Shown here: positions 19,254 through 28,045 of the stretch, in pieces
Numbering within the stretch: position 1 is the stretch's first letter
Layout: every line of letters begins with the position of its first letter
Position numbers and translations under genes: made by a program
The notes under the pieces: model-generated
Seen by the model: the letters and a program-made list of their open reading frames with translations, nothing else
Databases searched by the model: none
Told to the model about the DNA's origin: nothing
Origin: Acidiphilium sp.
Lineage (GTDB): Bacteria; Pseudomonadota; Alphaproteobacteria; Acetobacterales; Acetobacteraceae
Length of the DNA stretch: 64,000 bases
Reading direction: 5' to 3'
NCBI GenBank assembly: GCA_028688905.1
Contig: JAQTXH010000004.1
Coordinates: 11,636-75,635, forward strand

Positions 19254-20756
19254 TCAATACGCATTCCGGCCTCCGAGCACCGCCGGGATGGTGCGTAGCA
19301 GAATCGCGATATCGAGCCAGGGCGACCAATGTTCGATATAGTCGAGGTCTGCCGCGACCCGTGCGGCCAGCATGTCCGGCCGGTCGGTCGGGCCGCGCAG
19401 GCCGCGCACCTGGGCCAGCCCGGTCAGGCCGGGTTTTACCCGATGACGCACGCCGTAGAACGCGATCGCCTGCTCGAAGGTGAAATCGCCGGCGCTGGTC
19501 TGCGGCGCATGCGGGCGGGGGCCGACCAGCGACATATCGCCGCGCACGACGTTGAGGATTTGCGGCAGTTCATCGAGCGACAGCCGGCGCAGGATGGCAC
19601 CGAGTCTGGTGATCCTGGCATCGTCGCGGCGGGCCTGCACGGTCGCGGTGGCGGTTCGCGTTGCGGGACGCATGGTGCGGAACTTGAAGACGGTGAACGG
19701 CGCGCCATCCAACCCGATCCGGCGCTGATGGAACAACACTGTACCCGAGGTCGCGAGCAGCAGCGCGATTGCCAGCATCAGCGGTGCGAATACCACGAAC
19801 AGGACGGCCCCGCCCATCAGATCGACCGCGCGCTTATAGGCGGCCCCCAGCGGACGGATCGGCTGGTCCAGCACCGTGACCATCCGCAGGCTCTGGCCCC
19901 TTGCAACGCCGCCGGCCCCGATTTCGGCCACTGCATCGAACGCGAGGCGCACCCGTACCGGCTGGTCGGCCAGGCTCGCCAGCAGCGCGTCGATCTTGCG
20001 GCGGGCGGCGGCATCGTCGGCGCGGCGAATGAAGACCAGGATGTCGTCGATCTTGCCGGCGCGGATCATCGCGGCAAGGGTCGCGGCCTCGGCGATCGTC
20101 CGCAGTCCCGCCGATTGCGTCATCCCCCAGGTGAACAGATAGCCAAGGCTCTGCCCGGTCAGCCGGTCGAGCCTGGCCCGCAAATCGCGGTCGCATTGCC
20201 CGGTCATCACCAGGGCGGTGGCCCCTTGCGGTGCCGCGACATCGCTGCGCCGCCACCACATCGCGAGCAGTAGACGCACACCCATGATCAAGACGGCGGC
20301 GAGACCGAAGGCGGTCGCGGCCCAGCCGATCGAGGCGGCGAGCGGCGGGGTTGTGGGCGAGGTGCGGAGCAGCGCGAAGCGGAGCAGAATGATCACGTGC
20401 GCGGTGATCAGCGTCCGCAGGATCAGGGCCGCGTGCTCGTGCGGCGCGCGGGCGGGGCCGATGGTGTATACGCCGGCCAATAGCATTGCCGCGACGGTGA
20501 CCGCGCCGTAGGCCATCCAGCTGTTGAAACCGGCGGCCAGTGTGGGTGCCGGGCTGATCAGCAGGCCGGCGAGCTTTAGTGCCGCCAGCGATGCCGCGAA
20601 ATCGCCCAAAACCAGAAGGGCGATGCCGCCGGCCCAGCCGAGCGAGCGGTGCGCGGCATGCTCGCCATGGTTGCGGGAACCCGTGCGGACTATAGCGCCG
20701 AACCGCAAATCCGCATCCGATGCGGAAGCAAGGAGGCACGTATGCAGAGGGGGCAT
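19254..20756 (-). CDS. undecaprenyl-phosphate sugar phosphotransferase (exopolysaccharide initiating)
   Basis: KRAVDLMGGAVLFVVFAPLMLAIALLL..FHQRRIGLDGAPFTVFKFRTM..LRRLSLDELPQILNVVRGDMSLVGPRP; start uncertain. Confidence 0.92.
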   Translation of the reverse strand: MPPLHTCLLASASDADLRFGAIVRTGSRNHGEHAAHRSLGWAGGIALLVLGDFAASLAALKLAGLLISPAPTLAAGFNSWMAYGAVTVAAMLLAGVYTIGPARAPHEHAALILRTLITAHVIILLRFALLRTSPTTPPLAASIGWAATAFGLAAVLIMGVRLLLAMWWRRSDVAAPQGATALVMTGQCDRDLRARLDRLTGQSLGYLFTWGMTQSAGLRTIAEAATLAAMIRAGKIDDILVFIRRADDAAARRKIDALLASLADQPVRVRLAFDAVAEIGAGGVARGQSLRMVTVLDQPIRPLGAAYKRAVDLMGGAVLFVVFAPLMLAIALLLATSGTVLFHQRRIGLDGAPFTVFKFRTMRPATRTATATVQARRDDARITRLGAILRRLSLDELPQILNVVRGDMSLVGPRPHAPQTSAGDFTFEQAIAFYGVRHRVKPGLTGLAQVRGLRGPTDRPDMLAARVAADLDYIEHWSPWLDIAILLRTIPAVLGGRNAY

Positions 20757-20809
20757 TTCGGTCCGGCTCCGCCTTGAGGTTGCAAAATGCAACCCAAGGT
20801 TTAGGGGAC

Positions 20810-21250
20810 TTAACCGAAAACCAGGCGGCGTGAAAGTAAAAAATTAACCAAAAACCCTGATGCGGCACCAGCCGCAACCGCCAGGATCGGGAAATGGCGC
20901 GGCAACACGAACATCGCGAGCAAAAGTGAATACGCACCCCGGTTGAGTGTGAAGCCGATCAGATTGATGGCGAGGAAGCGCAACCACTGGATGTGGGCGG
21001 CGCGATGGGTGCGATCGCGGAAGGTCCACATCCGGTTGAGCGCCCAGTTCGCGCTGGCGGCAATGAAATAGGCTGCCATACCGGCGCCGTAGAGGCCGAG
21101 GCTGGGGATCAGCGCATAGACCGCCGCGACGTCGAGGCAGAATCCAAACGCCCCCACCATGCCGAAGCGCAAAAATTCGCCGGCGGCGGTGCGGTGGCGG
21201 GTTGGCAGGCGGGCGACGACCAGGGCGATGGGCGAGGGGATGGCAAACAT
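20810..21250 (-). CDS. GtrA family membrane protein
   Basis: EFLRFGMVGAFGFCLDVAAVYAL..FIAASANWALNRMWTFRD. Confidence 0.88.
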   Translation of the reverse strand: MFAIPSPIALVVARLPTRHRTAAGEFLRFGMVGAFGFCLDVAAVYALIPSLGLYGAGMAAYFIAASANWALNRMWTFRDRTHRAAHIQWLRFLAINLIGFTLNRGAYSLLLAMFVLPRHFPILAVAAGAASGFLVNFLLSRRLVFG

Positions 21251-21314
21251 GGGCCGAACCGTTACCAGCAAGCGCGATTCGCGCAACCGCCGCCGCGGCA
21301 CGCGCGACGTATAT

Positions 21315-21479
21315 TCATGAAGGTTTTGGCATGATCGCGGCACAATCGGCGCGTTCCGCCACCTGGACATGGAAAACGCCCTCGACCGATCCTTTACCGC
21401 CGATGTGCTGAACGACGTGATAACGCCAGGGGCCGCCTTGGGCCGCGACTTTCACGCCGGCGCTGCCTACCGGGCGCAT
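21315..21479 (-). CDS. candidate 54-aa small ORF or gene remnant between gtrA and pqqA
   Basis: MRPVGSAGVKVAAQGGPWRYHVVQHIGGKGSVEGVFHVQVAERADCAAIMPKPS*; coding-like GC3; too short for the ORF track. Confidence 0.4.
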   Translation of the reverse strand: MRPVGSAGVKVAAQGGPWRYHVVQHIGGKGSVEGVFHVQVAERADCAAIMPKPS

Positions 21480-21694
21480 CGGGCGGTTGCCGCTTGCGCC
21501 TAATCCCGGAGCGGGTATCGGGGCATCCGGAGTGCTCGTATACGTTATGTCTCATTTTGTCACACTCGCGTTCACGATGCTATTTATGCTTGCGTACCCC
21601 TCGCAATGCCGTATTATTAAATCGTGTGTTGTCATGATGCACGACGACAATGGCGGGTAGAACGCCGAACAACAAATTTTCAGGAGATGAACCC

Positions 21695-21772
21695 ATGTGG
21701 ACAAAACCGAAACTCGTCGAAATCGCTGTCGGAACTGAAATCAACTGCTACGCTTGCGCCGACATCGACTAA
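21695..21772 (+). CDS. pqqA: PQQ precursor peptide PqqA (25 aa)
   Basis: MWTKPKLVEIAVGTEINCYACADID with conserved E-x3-Y; AGGAG upstream; followed by pqqBCDE. Confidence 0.95.
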   Translation: MWTKPKLVEIAVGTEINCYACADID

Positions 21773-21785
21773 TCACTCTGATCTC

Positions 21786-21816
21786 GCCGGGGTCATGATT
21801 TCAATCTGATCCCGGC
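21786..21816 (+). terminator. hairpin between pqqA and pqqB, possible attenuator or partial terminator
   Basis: GCCGGGGTCA-11 nt-TGATCCCGGC 10-bp stem with one G-U pair, followed by TGGTTTTC. Confidence 0.6.
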
Positions 21817-21846
21817 TGGTTTTCAGACTGCTTATTCCCAGACTCG

Positions 21847-22770
21847 ATGAAGCTGATCATTCTCGGTGCCGCCGCTGGTGGCGGGTTCCCGCAATGGAAT
21901 TGCGCCTGCCGCAATTGCGCGCGCGCGCGCGCCGGCGATGCGGCGGCCCAGCCCCGCACCCAGGCGTCGCTGGCGGTGTCGGCCAACGGTGCCGACTGGG
22001 TGTTGTTCAATGCGTCGCCCGACCTTCGCGCCCAGATCCTGGCAACGCCGGCGCTGCATCCGCGCGGCGGATTGCGGGATAGCCCGATCCAGGCGGTGGT
22101 ATTGACCGGCGGCGATGTCGATTTCACCGCGGGGCTGCTCAATCTGCGGGAGGGCCAGACGTTCGGGTTGTATGCCGGGCAGCGGATTCTCGATCTGCTC
22201 GACGCCAATTCGATTTTCCGTGTTCTCGATGCCGGTCTGGTGCCGCGCCGCCCTTTGGCGACCGATACCGCGACGGTGCTGCGTGACGCGGCCGGACGCG
22301 AGCTTGGCCTGACGGTCGAAGCGTTCGTCGTACCCGGCAAGGTGGCGCTCTATGCCGAAGACGCGAGCCGCCCCGACTTCGGTTCCTCGGCCGGCGACAC
22401 CGTCGGGTTACACATCACCGATGCCGGCGGGCGCGGTTTTTTCTATATTCCCGCCTGCGCCACCCTGTCCGACGATGTGGCGCGACGGGTACGCGGCAGC
22501 GCCCTCGTTCTGTTCGATGGCACGCTCTGGCTCGACGATGAGATGATCAGCCTGGGGCTGTCGGCGAAAACCGGGGCGCGGATGGGACATATCAGCGTGA
22601 GCGGGGCGCGGGGCACTATTGCCGGCTTTGCCGAACTTGGTGTCGCGCGCAAGGTTTTCGTTCATATCAACAACAGCAACCCGATGATCATCGACGATAC
22701 GCCCGAGCGTAAAATCGCCGAAACGGCGGGCTGGACCGTGGCCTACGATGGGATGGAGATAATATTGTGA
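21847..22770 (+). CDS. pqqB: PQQ biosynthesis protein PqqB
   Basis: LGAAAGGGFPQWNCACRNCARAR. Confidence 0.96.
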   Translation: MKLIILGAAAGGGFPQWNCACRNCARARAGDAAAQPRTQASLAVSANGADWVLFNASPDLRAQILATPALHPRGGLRDSPIQAVVLTGGDVDFTAGLLNLREGQTFGLYAGQRILDLLDANSIFRVLDAGLVPRRPLATDTATVLRDAAGRELGLTVEAFVVPGKVALYAEDASRPDFGSSAGDTVGLHITDAGGRGFFYIPACATLSDDVARRVRGSALVLFDGTLWLDDEMISLGLSAKTGARMGHISVSGARGTIAGFAELGVARKVFVHINNSNPMIIDDTPERKIAETAGWTVAYDGMEIIL

Positions 22771-23507
22771 CAGTGTTGATGAGTGCCGATGAACTGGAAG
22801 CGGCTCTGCGCGACCTGGGGGCTGCGCGCTACCATAACCGCCATCCGTTCCACCAGTTGCTGCATGGCGGGCGGTTGAACAGGCGGCAGGTGCAGGCCTG
22901 GGCGCTGAACCGCTATTGTTATCAGGCCTATATCCCGATCAAGGACGCAACCCTGATCGCCCGGACCGACGATACGGATTTACGCAGATTGTGGCGGCAA
23001 CGTCTGGTCGATCACGACGGCAACCAGCCAGGTGAGGGCGGGATCGCGCGCTGGCTTTCACTGACGGACGGGCTGGGGCTTGATCGTGGAACCGTCATCG
23101 GCATGCGTCAGGCGCTGCCCGCCACGCGATTCGCGGTGCAGGCCTACGTCGATTTCGTGCGTGAGCGGTCCCTGCTCGAAGCGGTGGCCTCGTCACTGAC
23201 GGAGTTGTTTTCGCCCGGCATCATCACCGAGCGGATCTCCGGCATGCTGGCGCACTATGATTTCATCACCCCCACGACCCTCGCCTATTTCAACGCAAGG
23301 CTCGATCAGGCCCCGCGCGACGCCGATTTCGCCCTCGATTACGTCAGGCAACACGCTTGCACGCCGGACCAGCAGCGCGCGGTGATCGCCGCTCTCGGCT
23401 TCAAATGCGACGTGCTGTGGGCGCAACTCGATGCTTTGCACCATGCTTATGTCGACCCGGGCCTCATCCCCCCCGGCGCGTTCGGCCACGATGGCGTCTG
23501 GCCGTGA
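22767..23507 (+). CDS. pqqC: pyrroloquinoline-quinone synthase PqqC
   Basis: YHNRHPFHQLLHGG..NRYCYQAYIPIKDA. Confidence 0.96.
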   Translation: MTVLMSADELEAALRDLGAARYHNRHPFHQLLHGGRLNRRQVQAWALNRYCYQAYIPIKDATLIARTDDTDLRRLWRQRLVDHDGNQPGEGGIARWLSLTDGLGLDRGTVIGMRQALPATRFAVQAYVDFVRERSLLEAVASSLTELFSPGIITERISGMLAHYDFITPTTLAYFNARLDQAPRDADFALDYVRQHACTPDQQRAVIAALGFKCDVLWAQLDALHHAYVDPGLIPPGAFGHDGVWP

Positions 23508-23779
23508 CGCTGACAGAGGCCAGCGTCCCGATGCTGTCGCGGCATGTCCGGTTTCGCTTCGACGAGGCGCGCGATTGCCATGTTCTGCTCGCGCCCGAAC
23601 GGGTGATCATGCCCGATCCGATCGCGGTGGCGATTCTTGAGCGTTGCGATGGTGTGGCCAGCGTCGGGTCGATCGCCGATGATCTGGCCGCCCACTACGC
23701 GGCACCGCGTGCCGCCGTGCTGGCGGATTGCCTTGAAATGCTCAACGATCTGGCGGCGAAGGGCATGATCGCGTCGTGA
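23504..23779 (+). CDS. pqqD: PQQ peptide chaperone PqqD
   Basis: HVRFRFDEARDCHVLLAPERVIMPDPIAVAILERCDG; GTG start overlapping the pqqC stop. Confidence 0.92.
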   Translation: MTLTEASVPMLSRHVRFRFDEARDCHVLLAPERVIMPDPIAVAILERCDGVASVGSIADDLAAHYAAPRAAVLADCLEMLNDLAAKGMIAS

Positions 23780-24879
23780 CAGCACCCTCGGTGACAGCGC
23801 CCTTGGCCCCGCCGCTTGCGATGCTGATGGAACTCACCCATCGCTGCCCGCTGAAGTGCCCTTATTGCTCGAACCCGTTAGCCCTCGATCGGGCGCGTGA
23901 CGAGTTGGACACCGCAACCTGGAAGCGGGTGATCAGCGAGGCGGCGGCGATCGGCACTTTGCAGGGGCATTTCTCCGGCGGCGAACCCATGGTGCGCGAC
24001 GATCTGGCCGAACTGGTCGGCCACGCCCGCGCCGAAGGGCTGTATACCAACCTGATCACCTCGGCGGTTCTGCTCACCGCAAGCCGCATGACTGAACTGG
24101 CGCAAGCCGGACTCGATCATGTGCAGATCAGTTTCCAGGGTGCCGATGCCGAGGTGGCCGACCCTATTGCCGGTTTGCGGAACGCCCATGCCAAAAAAAT
24201 CGCCGCCGCCAAACTGGTGCGCGAGGCCGGGCTGGCCCTGACGGTGAATGCTGTGGTGCATCGGCGGAACCTGCATCAGTTGCCTGCCATGATCGAACTT
24301 GCCGTCGAGGCCGGGGCGCAGCGCATCGAGGTGGCGCACGTGCAGTACTATGGCTGGGCTTTGAAAAACCGCGCCGCGTTGATTCCCACCCGCGCCCAGC
24401 TTGATGAGGCGACGATCATCGTCGAGGCCGCCCGCACGCGGCTCAACGGTATTCTGACCATCGATTACGTGGTGCCCGACTACTACGCCTCGCGCCCGAA
24501 GGCGTGCATGGGCGGTTGGGCGCGACGGTTTTTCAACATCACGCCTTCGGGTAAAATGCTGCCCTGCCACGCCGCCGAAACCTTGCCCGGCCTGAGGTTC
24601 GAACGCGTCACCGACCGCAGCGTGGGTGAAATCTGGGCCGATTCACCGGCCTTCGAGGTCTATCGCGGCACCGCCTGGATGGCACCGCCCTGCCAAGGCT
24701 GCCCACGCGCCGAAATCGACTGGGGTGGGTGCCGCTGCCAGGCGCTTGCCCTCACCGGTGACGCCGCCGCGACCGATCCGGCCTGTGGTCTGTCGCCCAA
24801 TCATGCCCTGATGGCGGCGCTGGCCGTGGCTGAAAGCACCGCCGCCATCGATGATTTCGCCTACCGGATGATTTCGTAA
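23776..24879 (+). CDS. pqqE: PQQ biosynthesis radical SAM enzyme PqqE
   Basis: ELTHRCPLKCPYCSNP radical SAM CxxxCxxC; C-terminal Cys cluster. Confidence 0.96.
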   Translation: MTAPSVTAPLAPPLAMLMELTHRCPLKCPYCSNPLALDRARDELDTATWKRVISEAAAIGTLQGHFSGGEPMVRDDLAELVGHARAEGLYTNLITSAVLLTASRMTELAQAGLDHVQISFQGADAEVADPIAGLRNAHAKKIAAAKLVREAGLALTVNAVVHRRNLHQLPAMIELAVEAGAQRIEVAHVQYYGWALKNRAALIPTRAQLDEATIIVEAARTRLNGILTIDYVVPDYYASRPKACMGGWARRFFNITPSGKMLPCHAAETLPGLRFERVTDRSVGEIWADSPAFEVYRGTAWMAPPCQGCPRAEIDWGGCRCQALALTGDAAATDPACGLSPNHALMAALAVAESTAAIDDFAYRMIS

Positions 24880-25655
24880 AGCGCCACCGCCGCCGCTGCC
24901 GACACGTTGAGGCTTTCCATTCCGCCCGGCATCGCAAGTGAGACCAGTTCGTCGCAGGTCTCACGGGTCAGCCGCCGCAACCCCTCGCCTTCGGCCCCCA
25001 GCACCAGGGCCGCGCGGCGGCCGCCGAGGGCGGCACCGGACAGCCGGGTGGTACCGGCGGCATCCAACCCCATCACCCAGAGATCGGCGGCTTTGAGCGC
25101 GATCAGGGCGCGCGCGATATTCACCGTTCGCAGCAGCGGAATGCGCTCCAGCGCGCCGGAAGCGGCCTTGGCGAGCGCGCCGCCTTCCTCGGGCGCGTTG
25201 CGCTCCTGGGCGATGACCAGTGCGGCACCGAACGCCTGCGCCGAGCGCATGATGGCACCGACATTGCGCGGATCGGTGATCTGATCGAGCACCACCACCG
25301 GCCCGGGCCGTTTCAGGGCATCGGCGAGACTTGGTGAGGCTAGCGGGTCGGTCTGCAAGGCGATGCCCTGATGCACGATGCCGCGCCCGAGCATTTGATC
25401 CAGCCGGTCGCGATCGATCCTTTCCGCCGGAATCGCCCACGGCTTCGGCAGCCTTGCCGCCAACGCCGCTTCGGCCTCCTCGGTCAACACCAGGCGGCGC
25501 AACCGCCGTGCCGGGTTGGCCAGGGCGGCTTCGACCGGGTGGATGCCATAAAGCCACAACCCGCCACTGGCTGCGGCGCGCCGCTCGCCCTCATGGCGGC
25601 CCCGCTGCGATGGCGGCCCGGCGGGGCGTGGTTTCGGCTTTCGGTGCTGTTCCAT
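24861..25655 (-). CDS. rlmB: TrmH-family 23S rRNA 2'-O-methyltransferase (RlmB-like)
   Basis: LWLYGIHPVEAALANP..VLDQITDPRNVGAIMRSAQAFGA..LVLGAEGEGLRRLTRETCDELVSLAMPGGMESLNVSAAAAVALYE. Confidence 0.93.
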   Translation of the reverse strand: MEQHRKPKPRPAGPPSQRGRHEGERRAAASGGLWLYGIHPVEAALANPARRLRRLVLTEEAEAALAARLPKPWAIPAERIDRDRLDQMLGRGIVHQGIALQTDPLASPSLADALKRPGPVVVLDQITDPRNVGAIMRSAQAFGAALVIAQERNAPEEGGALAKAASGALERIPLLRTVNIARALIALKAADLWVMGLDAAGTTRLSGAALGGRRAALVLGAEGEGLRRLTRETCDELVSLAMPGGMESLNVSAAAAVALYEIIR

Positions 25656-25720
25656 GACGGCTGTCTACCGCGCCCGGGCAAGCGTTGACAACGCCGCCCC
25701 GATCGCAGAATACGGGCGCC

Positions 25721-25806
25721 GGAGGGGTGCCCGAGTGGCTAAAGGGGGCGGACTGTAAATCCGCTGGCGTACGCCTACGTTGGTTCGAATCCAACCCCCT
25801 CCACCA
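25721..25806 (+). tRNA. tRNA-Tyr (anticodon GTA), CCA encoded
   Basis: GGAGGGG/CCCCTCC acceptor stem, anticodon loop CTGTAAA, long variable arm, T-arm GTTGG-TTCGAAT-CCAAC, A-CCA end. Confidence 0.97.
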
Positions 25807-25945
25807 TCCCCTTCTCACACAAGCCCGCGCGCGATCTGCCTCGCGTTCCTGAGGCAATGGGGCGCATGGCGCTGGACATGGCGGGGGTTCTGGTCTTCGT
25901 TTGTCCAGGTGTCGTGACGGTATCGGCACGGGCAGGGGAAAAGGC

Positions 25946-26815
25946 ATGCACATCGATCCAGACCTGTTTCGGGTGAAACAGGGCGATGCGGTAAAGTTGC
26001 GGAAATGGCCGACCAGTATCGATCCTGTTTTCAGCTCGAAAAAAGAGTATAAAAGGTTGCTCGAAGACCACGTCGCGCGGTTGAGCGCGCTGCAACAATT
26101 ACTTTACGCCGCCAACCGCCACGCCGTTCTGCTGATATTTCAGGCGATGGACGCGGCCGGCAAGGATGGTGCGATCAAACACGTGATGTCCGGGGTCAAC
26201 CCGCAAGGCTGTCAGGTGTTCAGCTTCAAACACCCGAGCGCGATGGAGTTGCAGCACGATTTTCTCTGGCGCACCACGCGTGACTTGCCGGAGCGCGGCA
26301 GGATCGGGATTTTCAATCGCTCCTATTATGAGGAAGTGCTGATCGCGCGGGTCCATCCGGACATACTGGCCAGCGAAGGGCTGCCCAAGGCACCGCACCG
26401 GAGCGCCTCGATCTGGCAGGATCGCTACCGGTCGATTACCGATCTTGAACGCCACCTGACCGCCAACGGTACCAGGATCATCAAGTTTTTTCTGCATCTT
26501 TCCGAGGATGAGCAACGCCAGCGCTTTATCGAACGCATCGACGATCCGCAAAAGAACTGGAAGTTCAGCGCGGCCGATATCGCGGAACGCAAATTCTGGG
26601 ATCAGTATATGCTGGCCTATGAAGCGTGCCTGGCCGCGACCAGCACGAGCGATGCGCCGTGGTATGTGGTTCCGGCCGACGGCAAGCATAACGCCCGCCT
26701 GATCGTGTCGCAGATCATTCTCGATACGCTCGAAGGGCTGGACATGGCGTATCCCAAAACGACCGCCGAGCGCCGCACCGAATTGCAGGAGATCCGCAAG
26801 CAACTGACCGGGTAG
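25946..26815 (+). CDS. polyphosphate kinase 2 family protein
   Basis: [57 protein letters not shown]. Confidence 0.93.
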   Translation: MHIDPDLFRVKQGDAVKLRKWPTSIDPVFSSKKEYKRLLEDHVARLSALQQLLYAANRHAVLLIFQAMDAAGKDGAIKHVMSGVNPQGCQVFSFKHPSAMELQHDFLWRTTRDLPERGRIGIFNRSYYEEVLIARVHPDILASEGLPKAPHRSASIWQDRYRSITDLERHLTANGTRIIKFFLHLSEDEQRQRFIERIDDPQKNWKFSAADIAERKFWDQYMLAYEACLAATSTSDAPWYVVPADGKHNARLIVSQIILDTLEGLDMAYPKTTAERRTELQEIRKQLTG

Positions 26816-26848
26816 CGGGTTAATTTCGGGCCGTACCCTGGTGCCGGC

Positions 26849-26862
26849 TTGACCTGGATCAA
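26849..26862. promoter_or_regulatory. FNR/FixK-type box upstream of the CBS-BON gene
   Basis: TTGACCTGGATCAA, one mismatch from TTGAT-N4-ATCAA; 54 nt before ATG 26917. Confidence 0.7.
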
Positions 26863-26916
26863 GGCGGCATGAGCGTCTCGGCGCTAGACATGTCCTGCTA
26901 GTTTCAGGAGGACACC

Positions 26917-27618
26917 ATGCATATCAACAATATCATGACTTTGAGTCCGATCACCGTCGGGCCTAACACCACCATCGCCGACGCGGGGCGGATCATGCTC
27001 GATCAGAATTTGTCCGCACTGCCGGTGATCGATGGCAAAGGGGCGTTACTCGGCATTGTGACCGATGGCGATCTGCTGCGCCGTCCGGAGCTTGATACCG
27101 TACCGGAAATCGGCTGGTGGCGCGGTTTTCTTGCCCCGGAGACCTCGGCGCGCGAGTTCATCAAGACCCGTGGCCGCCATGTCAGCGAGGTCATGACGGC
27201 CGAGGTGCGGACGGTGACCGTCGATACAAGTTTGAACGATGCCGTGGCGATAATGGCGACGCAGCGGATCAAGCAGCTTCCGGTGGTGCAGGGCGACACG
27301 CTGGTGGGATTGCTGAACCGGCGCAACATTCTGACAGCATTGATCAGCAAACTTCTGGTGGTCGATGACGTCGTGGTTTCCGACGAGGCTTGCGCCACGA
27401 TGATCCGCAACGCCATCGCCCAGTCGAAATGGGCACCGAAAGGCGCGGTTTCGGTCGCGGTGAAGCAGGGTGTCGCCACGCTCGCCGGGTCGGTGTTCAG
27501 CGATGCCGAGCGCAAGGCGCTGCTGGTGATCGCCGAAAACACCAACGGCGTGAAATCGGTGGCCGACGACATGTTGCTGGTCGATCCCGTCAGCGGACTT
27601 GGCTACGGTTCGTTTTGA
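26917..27618 (+). CDS. CBS-pair and BON domain protein
   Basis: Two CBS repeats plus C-terminal BON-like VAVKQGVATLAGSVFSDAERKALLVIAENTNGVKSVADDM. Confidence 0.9.
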   Translation: MHINNIMTLSPITVGPNTTIADAGRIMLDQNLSALPVIDGKGALLGIVTDGDLLRRPELDTVPEIGWWRGFLAPETSAREFIKTRGRHVSEVMTAEVRTVTVDTSLNDAVAIMATQRIKQLPVVQGDTLVGLLNRRNILTALISKLLVVDDVVVSDEACATMIRNAIAQSKWAPKGAVSVAVKQGVATLAGSVFSDAERKALLVIAENTNGVKSVADDMLLVDPVSGLGYGSF

Positions 27619-27660
27619 GCCGGGCCGATGCCAATGGGATCGATGATAACGGGACGTCGA

Positions 27661-27685
27661 AGCAAATAACAGGTTGTTATTTGCT
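27661..27685. terminator. bidirectional terminator-like palindrome between convergent genes
   Basis: AGCAAATAACA-GGT-TGTTATTTGCT, perfect 11-bp stem. Confidence 0.65.
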
Positions 27686-28018
27686 GGCTTGATCGAAGGC
27701 CTCCAGCGCCTCGGCGGCGTACATCGCGGAGGGTCCCGCACCCATGTAGATCGCCATGCCCAGGGTTTCGGCGATCTCGGCGCGGGTTGCACCGGCGCGG
27801 GCGGCGTCGCGGGCGTGATAGGCGATGCAGGGCTGGCAACGGGTCGCAACGCCGATGGCAAGGGCGATGAGTTCCTTGGTCTTGGCGTCGAGCGCGGTGC
27901 CGCCGTGGGCGGACTTGGCAAGGGTACCAAAGGCTTTCATCACCTCAGGGGTGACGTCGCGCAGATCGCGCACGCCCTGATCCATGGTACCGATCACGGC
28001 TTTCCAGTCTTCAATCAT
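27677..28018 (-). CDS. carboxymuconolactone decarboxylase (AhpD-like) family protein
   Basis: KTKELIALAIGVATRCQPCIAYHARDAARAGATRAEIAETLGMAIYMGAGPS with CxxC and H. Confidence 0.92.
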   Translation of the reverse strand: MIEDWKAVIGTMDQGVRDLRDVTPEVMKAFGTLAKSAHGGTALDAKTKELIALAIGVATRCQPCIAYHARDAARAGATRAEIAETLGMAIYMGAGPSAMYAAEALEAFDQASK

Positions 28019-28045
28019 GAGGTGTCCTCTGGTGTCCTTTCCTGA

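Noticed and set aside
18180-21250. A complete exopolysaccharide/O-antigen locus
   Set aside because: Only a GT2, an initiating sugar-phosphotransferase and GtrA are present; no polymerase, flippase or Wza/Wzc genes.
25591-26098. Minus-strand ORFs containing 'MVEGVGFEPT' and 'GLDSNQRRRTPADLQSAPFSHSG'
   Set aside because: These are antisense translations of the tRNA-Tyr gene at 25721-25806, a well-known artefact.
24861-26815. Integrated element at tRNA-Tyr
   Set aside because: No integrase, no repeated tRNA 3' end, and flanking genes (rlmB, PPK2) look like ordinary chromosomal genes.
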